Below, piece after piece: positions 16,581-25,220 of a stretch of 64,000 nt of DNA. Position 1 is the stretch's first letter. Each line of letters starts with the position of its first letter. A program made the translations under genes and the position numbers. Source of the stretch: an uncultured Kordiimonas sp. (GTDB lineage Bacteria > Pseudomonadota > Alphaproteobacteria > Sphingomonadales > Kordiimonadaceae); NCBI GenBank assembly GCA_947503625.1, contig CANNEK010000003.1, positions 186,001-250,000 on the forward strand, read 5' to 3'. Below the pieces are notes generated by a model. The model was given only the letters and a program-made list of their open reading frames with translations, was not told the DNA's origin and made no database searches.

Positions 16581-17711
16581 ATGGTTGATGTCGTTATTTC
16601 CGGGACGGGCCTTTATGTTCCAGAAAACAAAATCACCAATGAAGAATTGGTCATAGCCTTCAACGAACATGTTGATCAGTACAATGCCGAACACAAGGCC
16701 GACATTGAAGCCGGGTTGATGCCTGCCAAGCAACATTCAAGTGCGGAATTTATCGAAAAAGCGTCCGGCATTCGCGAACGCCGTCTGGTCGATGTCAAAG
16801 GCGTCATGGACCTGAACCGGATGATGTCCAGAATGCCCGAAGGCGGGCACGGCGACTTCGAAACACCATGTTTTCAGGCCCAGATGGGCATTGATGCTGC
16901 TAGCATGGCCCTTGAAAAGGCCAACGTTGCGCCGGAACAAATCGATCATATCGTGTGCTCGTCTGCAGTGATGCAGCGGTCCTTCCCGGCGATCGGCATT
17001 GAGGTCCAGCACTTTCTTGGCACCAGCGGTTCAGCCTTTGACATGGTGATGGGTTGCTCCAGCGCAACCTACGGCCTGATTGCTGGCGTGAACGCGATCA
17101 AAAGCGGCGCAGCAGACCGTGTACTGATGGTCAACCCAGAGATTTTCAGCACAATGGTGAATTTCCGTGACCGTGACAGTCACTTTATTTTTGGCGATAT
17201 CGCCACAGCAGTCGTGCTGGAGCGCGCCGACCTCGCAACCAGCGACGATCAGTGGCTGATTACCGGCACGAAACAGGACACACAGTTCTCGAACAACATT
17301 CGCTCAAACTACGGGCCAATGACCCGCATTGATGACGATACACTGTTCCGGCAGGACATGTTTTTCGTGCAGGAAGGCCGCAAGGTTTTCAAAGAGCTTT
17401 TGCCCCTTGTCACCGCCTTTATCAGCGAACAACTGGAAGCCGCCGACATGAACGTCGGCGACCTGTCGCGCATGTGGCTTCATCAAGCCAACATCAATAT
17501 GAACATGTATGCCGCGAAAAAACTGCTCGGCCGCGAGCCTGAAGCAGGCGAAGCACCGACTGTGCTGGAAAAATACGGCAATACCGCAGGCGCCGGTTCA
17601 ATCGTTGCGTTCCATCATCACAGGGACGATCTGAAAAAGGGCGACAAGGGACTGATCTGTTCTTTCGGGGCGGGCTACTCGATCGGCAGTTTGATGGTGG
17701 AAAAACAGTAA
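16581..17711 (+). CDS. FabH-like beta-ketoacyl-ACP synthase III, copy 1
   Basis: A 376-residue thiolase-fold condensing enzyme. The KAS III triad is intact: Cys159 in MGCSSATYG, His301 in LHQANINMN and Asn334 in YGNTAGAG. It belongs to the long FabH-like group with the opening VVISGTGLYVPEN (as I recall, P. aeruginosa PA3286, which condenses acyl-CoA with malonyl-ACP, is of this type), not the housekeeping FabH. The frame begins at a TTG at 16572, but I use the ATG at 16581, with GAGGA 10 bp upstream. It is followed after 16 bp by a second homologue of exactly equal length. Confidence 0.9.
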   Translation: MVDVVISGTGLYVPENKITNEELVIAFNEHVDQYNAEHKADIEAGLMPAKQHSSAEFIEKASGIRERRLVDVKGVMDLNRMMSRMPEGGHGDFETPCFQAQMGIDAASMALEKANVAPEQIDHIVCSSAVMQRSFPAIGIEVQHFLGTSGSAFDMVMGCSSATYGLIAGVNAIKSGAADRVLMVNPEIFSTMVNFRDRDSHFIFGDIATAVVLERADLATSDDQWLITGTKQDTQFSNNIRSNYGPMTRIDDDTLFRQDMFFVQEGRKVFKELLPLVTAFISEQLEAADMNVGDLSRMWLHQANINMNMYAAKKLLGREPEAGEAPTVLEKYGNTAGAGSIVAFHHHRDDLKKGDKGLICSFGAGYSIGSLMVEKQ

Positions 17712-17727
17712 CCTGAGGGGACAAAGG

Positions 17728-18858
17728 GTGGGGGACATTGTTATCAGCGGGACCGGGGTTTACACTCCGCCCAATCGGCTGTCGAATGAAGACCTGGTAG
17801 CAGGCTTCAATGCCCACGTAGACAAGTGGAACGAAACCCACGCCGCCGAGATTGCTGCCGGGGAAATGACGGCAAAAGATCATTCGTCCTGCGCCTTCAT
17901 TGAAAAAGCGTCCGGCATCAGGAATCGATACCTGATGGAGGCTTCCGGCCTGACCGAACCAGACCGTATGTATCCACATTTGTCCGACCTTGCGGAAGAC
18001 GAACTCTCCAAAACACCCGTGCAGGTCAAAATGGCACTGGCAGCCGCAACCGAGGCGCTGACACAAGCGGGCCTGTCTGGCTCGGATATCGACATGGTGA
18101 TCATCTCGGCCTCTGTATGGGAGCGCTTCGTCCCTTCAATGGCGACAGAGTTGCAGCAAATTCTGGGTGCCGGGGGCTTCGCCTTTGATATGGCAATGGG
18201 GTGCTCGAGCGCAACCTTTGGCATGTCTACCGCGCACGACGCGCTCTCGAGCGGCATGGCAAACAAAGCGTTGGTTGTTACAGCGGAATATCTCTCTCCC
18301 CTGATGGCCTATGAAGACAGGGATGGTCATTTCATTTTTGGTGATGCGGCCGTTGCCATGGTTCTGGAGCGCGAAGAAGACACAACATCAACATCGGCTT
18401 TCCGAATCAAAGACCGCAAACTGTTCACAGAATTTTCGACCAACATACAAGCCGGCTTTGGCTCGCGGGTTCTGGTTGAACGCGACCGCATCGACGATCC
18501 CGAACAACGCTTCAGTCAAAGCGGGCGGGCGGTATTCAAGGAACTATTGCCAAAAGTGATCGAGCATGTTGAAACCCACTTGGCATCTGTTGGCAAGCGC
18601 GTCGAGGATTTCAAGCGCATGTGGTTGCATCAGGCCAATATCAATATGAACATGTTTGCCAGCAAAAAGATCCTCGGGCACGAACCCAGCCAGGATGAAG
18701 CTCCAACTATACTGGATGATTATGCAAACACCGCGGGCGCAGGGTGCATGATTGCATTCAACAACTATAAAGACGACTTCAAATCAGGGGACCTGGGCCT
18801 GATCTGTTCATTTGGGGCCAGCTATTCGATTGGCAGCTTTATCGTCGAAAAAGTCTAG
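17728..18858 (+). CDS. FabH-like beta-ketoacyl-ACP synthase III, copy 2
   Basis: A 376-residue paralogue of the preceding gene, colinear to the residue: Cys159 (MGCSSATFG), His301 (LHQANINMN) and Asn334 (YANTAGAG) fall at the same positions. Acyl-pocket and dimer regions (about 60-110 and 225-260) differ clearly, so the two probably have different acyl substrates or form a heterodimer. It starts at GTG with GAGGGG 8 bp upstream, 16 bp after copy 1, so the pair is one transcript. It ends 9 bp from a convergent GGDEF gene with no obvious terminator. Confidence 0.9.
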   Translation: MGDIVISGTGVYTPPNRLSNEDLVAGFNAHVDKWNETHAAEIAAGEMTAKDHSSCAFIEKASGIRNRYLMEASGLTEPDRMYPHLSDLAEDELSKTPVQVKMALAAATEALTQAGLSGSDIDMVIISASVWERFVPSMATELQQILGAGGFAFDMAMGCSSATFGMSTAHDALSSGMANKALVVTAEYLSPLMAYEDRDGHFIFGDAAVAMVLEREEDTTSTSAFRIKDRKLFTEFSTNIQAGFGSRVLVERDRIDDPEQRFSQSGRAVFKELLPKVIEHVETHLASVGKRVEDFKRMWLHQANINMNMFASKKILGHEPSQDEAPTILDDYANTAGAGCMIAFNNYKDDFKSGDLGLICSFGASYSIGSFIVEKV

Positions 18859-18867
18859 GGGGCCGGA

Positions 18868-20028
18868 TCAAAACGTCGCCATCTTTTTGAAGACAGAGTC
18901 AATCATGCCATCGACCTCAAGGTCTTCGCCCCGCGCAGTGTAAAACTCGAGCTTTACATCAAGGGAAACATCGCTGCCCCGCCAGGCATAGGACCGCCCC
19001 TGAATTTCAGCCTCTACGCGTTCCTGCACCTGAACTGCACCTTCTTCCGGTGTTCCCGGCAATATCAAAAGAAACTCGTCATTACTGAACCGGCTAAAAA
19101 TGTCTTGCTCGCGGCGGCCAGTCACAATGGCGGTTGAAACCTGTTTCAGGATTTTATCACAGCCCGTGCGCCCGACGGCATCCCGGATATCCCTGATGTT
19201 CAACACTTCCACCATGAGGATGGAGACCGCGTCGGCATTACGGCGTGCACGCGCAAGAACCACCTTTGAAACAGTTAGAAAAGCCCGCCGGTTCAAAGAG
19301 CGCGTGACCGGCTCCAGCATCTGCTCGACCCTGAGTTCTGTCTGAAGCCGTTCTGCAACCATCATGATGATTCCAATCACATATATCGGCGTAAACATCA
19401 GCGCTTCAAAAACTGTATAGGGTGTTACCCAGGCATCGTCCGCAACTGCAAAAACGGTTGGGACGCCAAGCTCCGGCCAGCTTAAAACCCGATACAAATT
19501 CATAAGGCCATGAACAAAAAACAGGGCCATAACAAAATAGGACCCGACCCGGCTTTCACGGATGGCGCTCTCATAGATGTCAATGCTGAAGCCCTTGGCT
19601 TTGTATATCACTATCATGATCGAGAACGAGCTCACGGCAAAAAAGGCCGATACAAGTGCCGTGCGACCAGTGGGTGTTCCTCCGCCGGATTGATACAGGA
19701 CTATGCCAATAACGGTGACAACACTCAGGAGAACAACAACAGCGCTTTGCCTCTTGCTTTTCCGGTGCCAGAAGTCAGCAAGGCCGATCCAGGCAGCCGC
19801 ATGGCCAAGGACGAGAAACACATAAATCGCGAAGATATGGACAAGCTGTGTCGCTTCGCCGAAGCCGAACGCCAGAACCAGTCCGATAAAGCTTGCAATG
19901 GGGCTGAACGTAATAGTGGACAGGCCGACACTGTCAGTATTTTTCAGCCAAAACCCGGCCAGCAGCGCCACCGACACCATGTGCATAACCAGCGTCGCTG
20001 CAATCAGCATCGAAAAATCTTGCGGCAT
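18868..20028 (-). CDS. Membrane protein with degenerate GGDEF domain (SNDEF)
   Basis: A 386-residue inner-membrane protein. The N-terminal 215 residues carry about six to seven hydrophobic segments, a likely membrane sensor. The C-terminal part (about 225-380) is a GGDEF domain (MVEVLNIRDIRDAVGRTGCD, then FSRFSNDEFLLILPG). The signature reads SNDEF where active diguanylate cyclases have GG(D/E)EF. The first Gly of the turn to Ser is sometimes tolerated, but Asn for the second is not usual. It may be inactive and act as a GTP or c-di-GMP sensor. Single gene, convergent with the ketosynthase pair. Confidence 0.82.
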   Translation of the reverse strand: MPQDFSMLIAATLVMHMVSVALLAGFWLKNTDSVGLSTITFSPIASFIGLVLAFGFGEATQLVHIFAIYVFLVLGHAAAWIGLADFWHRKSKRQSAVVVLLSVVTVIGIVLYQSGGGTPTGRTALVSAFFAVSSFSIMIVIYKAKGFSIDIYESAIRESRVGSYFVMALFFVHGLMNLYRVLSWPELGVPTVFAVADDAWVTPYTVFEALMFTPIYVIGIIMMVAERLQTELRVEQMLEPVTRSLNRRAFLTVSKVVLARARRNADAVSILMVEVLNIRDIRDAVGRTGCDKILKQVSTAIVTGRREQDIFSRFSNDEFLLILPGTPEEGAVQVQERVEAEIQGRSYAWRGSDVSLDVKLEFYTARGEDLEVDGMIDSVFKKMATF

Positions 20029-20193
20029 AATGTCTGCTCTGCCCCCGCTCAGCGTTTAATATCAAGACCTTAACGAACTTTGCATGAATTGCAATGCCCC
20101 GAAACAGGACACTTCACCCGACATCAAAGTGCAGAACCATAACATTTCACCGCATGAAAAAACCATTTTGCCTCAAAATTTGTTGCATGATTT

Positions 20194-20229
20194 CTACAGC
20201 TGTAGTACATCACTTCTACACCTGTAGAA
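20194..20229. promoter_or_regulatory. Two BlaI/MecI-type operators
   Basis: A perfect 12-bp palindrome CTACAGCTGTAG (20194-20205) and a 16-bp palindrome TTCTACA-CC-TGTAGAA (20214-20229) share the TACA-N2-TGTA core known for BlaI/MecI/CopY operators. They lie just upstream of the blaI-like start codon. A possible promoter (TTGCAT 20183, TACATC 20206, spacing 17) would place site 1 in the spacer and site 2 over the start of transcription. Confidence 0.78.
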
Positions 20230-20241
20230 ACAGAGGCTTTT

Positions 20242-20616
20242 ATGACCGACAGCGTAAAGTTAAGTGACCAGCAATATCAATTGATGCAAGCTCTTTGGCA
20301 TCTGGGAGAAGGGTCCGCGAAAGCTGTTCAAAGCCAGCTACCGCATCTAGGCCTGGCGCACACGACAATTGCAACAATCCTGACCCGGCTTGAGAAAAAG
20401 GGTGTGCTGACATCTCACACTGAAGGCCGGGAGCGGGTTTTTGTTCCCACGGTCAGCGAGGGAGCGGCGCGGCGATCAATGATCTCGTCACTCGTCGGGA
20501 CCCTTTTTAAGGGCGATGACCGTCAGTTGCTGGCGCATTTGGTCAAGGAAAGTGACCTTAAACAGAACGATCTGGACGAAATTCAAAAAATGCTTGCGGA
20601 GGCAAACAATGATTGA
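20242..20616 (+). CDS. BlaI/MecI/CopY-family repressor
   Basis: A 124-residue winged-helix repressor (MTDSVKLSDQQYQLMQALWHLGEGSAKAV, then TTIATILTRLEKKGVLTSHTEGRERVFVP) with a helical dimerisation tail (about 80-120). In the Bla/Mec system this type of repressor is removed when the partner membrane protease senses its signal. The partner is the next gene, overlapping by 8 bp. The two palindromes upstream make autoregulation likely. No beta-lactamase gene is nearby. Confidence 0.92.
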   Translation: MTDSVKLSDQQYQLMQALWHLGEGSAKAVQSQLPHLGLAHTTIATILTRLEKKGVLTSHTEGRERVFVPTVSEGAARRSMISSLVGTLFKGDDRQLLAHLVKESDLKQNDLDEIQKMLAEANND

Positions 20617-23359
20617 TCAGCTGATTATTGAATTACCCGTACTGGCGCTGTTTCTGAAGTTCATGATTGCAAGTACAGTTTTGTTGGGCGGCGTTTGGCT
20701 TCTGGAAAAAACCGGTGTCATCAACACACCTGATATGTCTGAAACTGCATGGAAGCTGGCGATTGTTGCAAGTTTTGTCGCCCTACTGCCTGTGTCCTTT
20801 TCGCCGTCAAGCCTGACCATACCAATCACCCAGACCGTTGCTGCAGATTATGGCTTGCAGCGGTCAGGTGACTTCATTGGCGGTTTTGAAAGAACTGCGG
20901 CTCGTGCACCTCTGGCAGATTCAGGACAAACAGATGTACCTGTAGCAAGCGCCCCTGCGCCCACACCGGAGCCTGTGCCGAACCTCGCGAGAGAAGCAGC
21001 CCGCAATGCTGCACGTGATACTGCGCGCGAAACTGCAGTGGCTGGTAGTGAAACACCGCTGCCGGTCAGCGATGATTTCGCAGCACGCACACAACAGGCA
21101 GCACCAGACGAAGCCGTTCGCACACTGGTCCCGTCCAGCTCCCCGGCCTTTGCTGACGAACCAGCAGCCGTCTCGCTTACTGTGCAGCCGGAAACTCTCC
21201 TGATGGGGGCTTGGGCAGCGCTGGCGCTTATGGCGCTGGTTGCTCTCGCCCTTTCTTATGCCCGTGCCGTAAAAAGCCTGGGCAACCGCACCCGCGTACC
21301 CGCCGAGCATCACGCCAACCAGACGCTGCGAGCGCTTTGCGAGCAGGTCGATATCCGGCATGTGCCTTATTTGAGCCGGTCATCCGAGATCAACAGCCCG
21401 GTGTGCCTGCCACGCCGCGAGATCTGCCTGCCGGATTGGGCATTTGACGACATGGATGAAAAGGCGCTCGACAGCCTGATCGCGCACGAGCTTGCGCACA
21501 TGCTGCGGCATGACCCGGTAATGATGATTGCCACTCAGACACTTTGCAGAATTTTCTTTTTCCAGCCGCTGTTCGCGCTTGCGCGTCGCCGGCTTGAAGA
21601 CAGCGCAGAACTGGCAGCAGACCAGTGGGCCGCTACACACCTATCGACGGCAAAAGCCGTCGCAAGCGCACTCTATACATGCGCACAAAAAATAACCGAG
21701 AAACGACAGATACAATGGGGATTGGCCATGGCCGGTGACAAATCGATACTAAAGCAACGCGTTGAACGCCTTTTGAAGGCGGACGGCGCATCATTCAATA
21801 CGACAGGGCGCTTGAAACGCGGTGGCCTGGCAGCAGCCTTGCTGATTGCCGTGCTCAGCTTGCCAAGTGTCGAATTTGCCACCGCCATGACCGCTGGCCA
21901 CCCTCATGAGGAACCAACAGAAGAAGAAATCGAGCGCATGGTACGACGGCTTGACCGGGAACTCCCACGAATGGTTGCGCCACTTGAAAGGTCTTTGTCC
22001 CGCATGGCCGTGCCTATGGCGGAAGAAGCGGCAAGAGCGGGTAGAAGATTGGCGGCTGAAATTGCCGCAGATGCCGAAGTCATGGCCGCCATGGCGGAAA
22101 TGGCCGCGGCAGAGGCCGAGGCGGCAGCAGAGATAGCCGCAGCCGAAATGGAGATAGCCGCAGCCGAAATCGAAACGGCGTTCGCTGAAATCGACCACCC
22201 CAGAATTACCCATCATATCGAAACTGACGGAGACTATTATTCCGGCAACATGCAGTGGAATGACGACGACCTGACGGTCAAAATTCGCTGGGATGGTCAT
22301 TTCACCCTGAACGATGACGAGACGTCGATCAAATCAATGGATGAAGACAGCTTGCTCAACATCCGCACCGAGGAAAACGGGGAGCGCCGCCGCGTCCGCT
22401 TCACCAATGATGACGGCGACATGAAAACCACTTACTGGGTGGACGGTGACAAACAGCCACTGGGAGACGAAGGCGAAAGATGGCTTGCTGAAACCATCCA
22501 GAAAATGGTTCGCCACACACCGATCGACATTGAAAACCGGGTCGAGCGCTATCTGGAACAAGGCGGAACCAAGCTCGCGTTCAAGAAAATGGATGAACTC
22601 GAAACCGATTATGTTCGCCGAGTGTTCGCCACTGAACTCATCGACCAGACCGAGCTGAAAAAATCGGACGTCAAGAAGCTGGTGAAAGCTTTCAAAGCCG
22701 TCGATAGCGATTATGAAGTTCGCCTGTTGCTGAATGTAATGTTTGACGAAGACCTGATCACGAAAGACACACTGGAAGATGTGCTTGAGCTGACAAACCA
22801 GATCGACAGTGACTATGAGCTGCGGCTTGCACTGTCCCCGATCCTCAGCGAGTTTTCTTTCAATGACAAGCAGATGCAGCTTGTGCTGGAACAGGCACAG
22901 TCCATCGATAGCGACTATGAGCTGCGCCTGCTGCTGTCTGCAGCAATGAATTCAAGCCGCCTGTCCAAAGACAACCAGAAAAGCCTGATCAACGCGGCCA
23001 AGACGCTTGATAGCGATTATGAACTGCGCCTGGTCATCAGTCAGTTTGCGGATGATGCAGATATGGACGCAACCATCACCAGCGACCTGCTGGAAGCCAT
23101 AGGCTCAATCGGTGGCGATTATGAAAAACGCCTTGCCCTCGCGTCTGTTGTCGATGACGGCAAAATGGATGACAAAAACTGGATGCTTGCCATCGCCCTA
23201 GCCGAGAGCATTGACGGCGACTATGAAAAACGACTCGCCCTCGCGCAGATTCGCGATGATATGCCCAGTGACAGCAAGCTGGACAAAGCCTGGCGCAAAG
23301 CGGCAAAAACCGTCTCAGGCAAGCACGAGCGCGGCCTGCTGCTCGGCACAGAAGACTGA
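20609..23359 (+). CDS. BlaR1/MecR1-like M56 peptidase with long repeat tail
   Basis: A 916-residue membrane zinc protease and presumed sensor. It starts at the ATG overlapping the repressor gene by 8 bp. Membrane helices lie at about 12-32 and 45-65, a further one at about 192-212, and another just before the tail (about 405-425). The M56 zinc motif HELAH gives His293, Glu294 and His297, with the downstream Glu in LEDSAELAADQWA. Instead of a penicillin-binding sensor, the C-terminus has an Ala/Glu coil (about 480-530), an acidic beta region (535-640) and seven helical repeats with DYE(L/K)RL cores (about 664-910). So the signal is unlikely to be a beta-lactam bound covalently. Confidence 0.88.
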   Translation: MIDQLIIELPVLALFLKFMIASTVLLGGVWLLEKTGVINTPDMSETAWKLAIVASFVALLPVSFSPSSLTIPITQTVAADYGLQRSGDFIGGFERTAARAPLADSGQTDVPVASAPAPTPEPVPNLAREAARNAARDTARETAVAGSETPLPVSDDFAARTQQAAPDEAVRTLVPSSSPAFADEPAAVSLTVQPETLLMGAWAALALMALVALALSYARAVKSLGNRTRVPAEHHANQTLRALCEQVDIRHVPYLSRSSEINSPVCLPRREICLPDWAFDDMDEKALDSLIAHELAHMLRHDPVMMIATQTLCRIFFFQPLFALARRRLEDSAELAADQWAATHLSTAKAVASALYTCAQKITEKRQIQWGLAMAGDKSILKQRVERLLKADGASFNTTGRLKRGGLAAALLIAVLSLPSVEFATAMTAGHPHEEPTEEEIERMVRRLDRELPRMVAPLERSLSRMAVPMAEEAARAGRRLAAEIAADAEVMAAMAEMAAAEAEAAAEIAAAEMEIAAAEIETAFAEIDHPRITHHIETDGDYYSGNMQWNDDDLTVKIRWDGHFTLNDDETSIKSMDEDSLLNIRTEENGERRRVRFTNDDGDMKTTYWVDGDKQPLGDEGERWLAETIQKMVRHTPIDIENRVERYLEQGGTKLAFKKMDELETDYVRRVFATELIDQTELKKSDVKKLVKAFKAVDSDYEVRLLLNVMFDEDLITKDTLEDVLELTNQIDSDYELRLALSPILSEFSFNDKQMQLVLEQAQSIDSDYELRLLLSAAMNSSRLSKDNQKSLINAAKTLDSDYELRLVISQFADDADMDATITSDLLEAIGSIGGDYEKRLALASVVDDGKMDDKNWMLAIALAESIDGDYEKRLALAQIRDDMPSDSKLDKAWRKAAKTVSGKHERGLLLGTED
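22597..23260 (+). repeat. Seven SDYE-type helical protein repeats in the M56 protein
   Basis: Seven units of about 33-36 residues carry a D-S/G-D-Y-E-x-R-L core, starting near 22598, 22700, 22802, 22904, 23007, 23108 and 23209. Divergence at DNA level is high, so this is an old protein repeat, not a recent satellite. The pattern looks HEAT-like (alpha-alpha). Confidence 0.8.
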
Positions 23360-23374
23360 TTTCCAAACAACGCT

Positions 23375-23405
23375 GCTTCCCGGGTCACCAACAGGCCCGG
23401 GAAGC
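23375..23405. terminator. Strong hairpin after the M56 gene
   Basis: A perfect 10-bp stem GCTTCCCGGG / CCCGGGAAGC with an 11-nt loop, 15 bp after the M56 stop. There is no T-run after it on the plus strand (CAAAAG follows), so it may be a weak or factor-dependent terminator or an mRNA-stabilising hairpin. Confidence 0.5.
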
Positions 23406-23479
23406 CAAAAGAATGAACCACACCTTGAACCCCTCTCCGATTGGCATAGTTTCTTTGCCACTAGGGGAGGGATTTTTTT

Positions 23480-24661
23480 ATGAAGATCGGTCGCACAGGC
23501 AAGGTCGGCATCTGGGTCGTCGGCATTCTTATTCTGCTTCTCATTGGCGTACGACTTGTTGCGCCGCCGATGCTGGAACGTTCGCTCAACAAACAGCTTG
23601 ATTATAGCGATCAGCCCGTCAGCGCCGGGATAAAAGCGCTGCACCGGCAGTCTGTCGTGATGGACTGGCATACCGATAGCCTGCTGTGGGATCGCAACAT
23701 CCTCAAACGCGCCGAGCGCGGCCATGCCGATGTTCCTCGCCTGAACGACGCCGGGTTTGACCTGATGATGTTCACTGCCGTCACCAAATCGCCGCGCGGC
23801 CAGAACATTGAAGAAAACACCGGCGACAGCGACAATATCACCCCGCTTGTCTTGGTACAGGGCTGGCCCGTGCGCACATGGGACAGCCTGCTGGAACGCG
23901 CCCTGTATCAGGCAGAAAAACTGGAGGACGCCGTGTCGCAGTCGGAAGGCACTCTCAGATGGGTGCGCACCAAATCCGAGCTGCAAAGCGCTCTCACGGC
24001 TCGTGCCGCGGCCCCGGACGCCCCGATGCTCGGTGCGCTGCTGGGCGCAGAAGGCGCTCACCCGCTGGAAGGCGAGCTTCAAAACATCGAGCGCATGTTC
24101 AATGCCGGATACCGCATGATGGGCATCACCCACTTTTTCGATAACGAGCTGGCCGGGTCGCTGCACGGCGTTTCCAAATCTGGCCTTACACCTTTTGGCA
24201 GGCAGGCGATCAAACGCTTCGACGAGCTGGAAATGATCATTGATCTTGCGCATGTGTCCGAAGCCGCCGCATATGAGATTCTAGCGCTGAGCGCGCGCGC
24301 GCCTGTTGTCTCGCACACAGGCTTCAGGGGCCATTGCAACACCGACAGGAATTTCACAGATGCCCTGATGCAGGCCATCGCGGCCAAAGGCGGGCTGATC
24401 GCGGTCGGTTTCTGGCAGCAAGCTGTTTGCGAGCCAACACCGGAGGGCATCGCATCGGCCATAGACTACGGTGTAAAGCTGGTGGGCGAAGACCATGTGG
24501 TGATCGGATCGGACTGGGACGGCAGTACCACTTCGCTGACCGCGCCGGATTTTCCCCTCGTAACGCAGGCACTGAAAGCCATGGGCTACAGCAACGAAAG
24601 CCTCGCAAAAATCCTTGGTGGCAACAGTGTGCGGTTTCTGGAAACATGGCTGCCGGAATAA
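23480..24661 (+). CDS. Membrane dipeptidase, peptidase M19 (renal dipeptidase family)
   Basis: A 393-residue zinc dipeptidase anchored by an N-terminal helix (about 9-28). Ligands of the binuclear centre are visible: His64 and Asp66 in MDWHTDS, the bridging Glu in LLGAEGAHP, His in GITHFFDNELAGS and His in VSHTGFRGH. Family enzymes hydrolyse dipeptides, including D-amino-acid ones and, in vertebrates, Cys-Gly and leukotriene D4. A GGGAGGGA site precedes the ATG. With the gamma-glutamyltransferase elsewhere in the window it could take part in glutathione peptide breakdown, which is inference. Confidence 0.92.
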   Translation: MKIGRTGKVGIWVVGILILLLIGVRLVAPPMLERSLNKQLDYSDQPVSAGIKALHRQSVVMDWHTDSLLWDRNILKRAERGHADVPRLNDAGFDLMMFTAVTKSPRGQNIEENTGDSDNITPLVLVQGWPVRTWDSLLERALYQAEKLEDAVSQSEGTLRWVRTKSELQSALTARAAAPDAPMLGALLGAEGAHPLEGELQNIERMFNAGYRMMGITHFFDNELAGSLHGVSKSGLTPFGRQAIKRFDELEMIIDLAHVSEAAAYEILALSARAPVVSHTGFRGHCNTDRNFTDALMQAIAAKGGLIAVGFWQQAVCEPTPEGIASAIDYGVKLVGEDHVVIGSDWDGSTTSLTAPDFPLVTQALKAMGYSNESLAKILGGNSVRFLETWLPE

Positions 24662-24791
24662 GGCAGCAGGCCACTGCCTGGCTTTGCTTTGTAAATCGGG
24701 GTGTTAATCACGCGCCTTGGCGCACGCGACTTTGGGCGCTAAAGTCGCCAACGGGTCCAAAAGGCCCAAATGGGAAAAGGGGAGACCAACA

Positions 24792-25178
24792 ATGACACCA
24801 GAACTGATGTATCTATTGTGGAGCACCATCCTGGCATTCGTATTTGTCATGATACCGGCAGGCATGGGCATTCGCGAAAATGGCGGCATGGCACAGGCAG
24901 GTCCGCGCGATGACCTGCCGGAATCGTCCGTCACACGCAAAAGGGCACAACGGCTGAGCCAGAACATGCTCGAAAACATGGTCCTGTTCGCACCGCTTGT
25001 GCTGATCGCCAACGCCACAGACGTTTCAAATGCAAACACTATTCTGGGTGCGCAAATCTTCTTCTATGCCCGCGTTGCGCACGGCGTGATTTATCTTGCA
25101 GGCTGGCCGTTCATTCGCCCGCTTGCGTGGCTCGCCGGTGTTATCGGCATGGGGCTTATCGCAGCACAAATGCTGTAA
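24792..25178 (+). CDS. MAPEG-family membrane protein
   Basis: A 128-residue four-helix integral membrane protein of the MAPEG fold (glutathione S-transferase / leukotriene synthase-like). Conserved features are the Arg/Asn-rich loop TRKRAQRLSQNMLEN and the ARVAHGVIYLAG helix. Bacterial members may bind glutathione, but their roles are mostly unknown. The frame is open 25 codons upstream; the start here follows GGGGAG by 7 bp and begins with the first membrane helix. It ends in a bidirectional terminator. Confidence 0.88.
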   Translation: MTPELMYLLWSTILAFVFVMIPAGMGIRENGGMAQAGPRDDLPESSVTRKRAQRLSQNMLENMVLFAPLVLIANATDVSNANTILGAQIFFYARVAHGVIYLAGWPFIRPLAWLAGVIGMGLIAAQML

Positions 25179-25188
25179 AGCAAAACCC

Positions 25189-25214
25189 GGCACCAGAGGC
25201 AACCCTCTGGTGCC
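25189..25214. terminator. Bidirectional terminator between convergent genes
   Basis: A perfect 11-bp stem GGCACCAGAGG / CCTCTGGTGCC with a four-base loop sits midway between the MAPEG gene and the convergent esterase gene. T-rich sequence follows on the plus side (ATCCTATTTT) and GGGTTTTGC on the minus side. Confidence 0.82.
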
Positions 25215-25220
25215 ACTATC

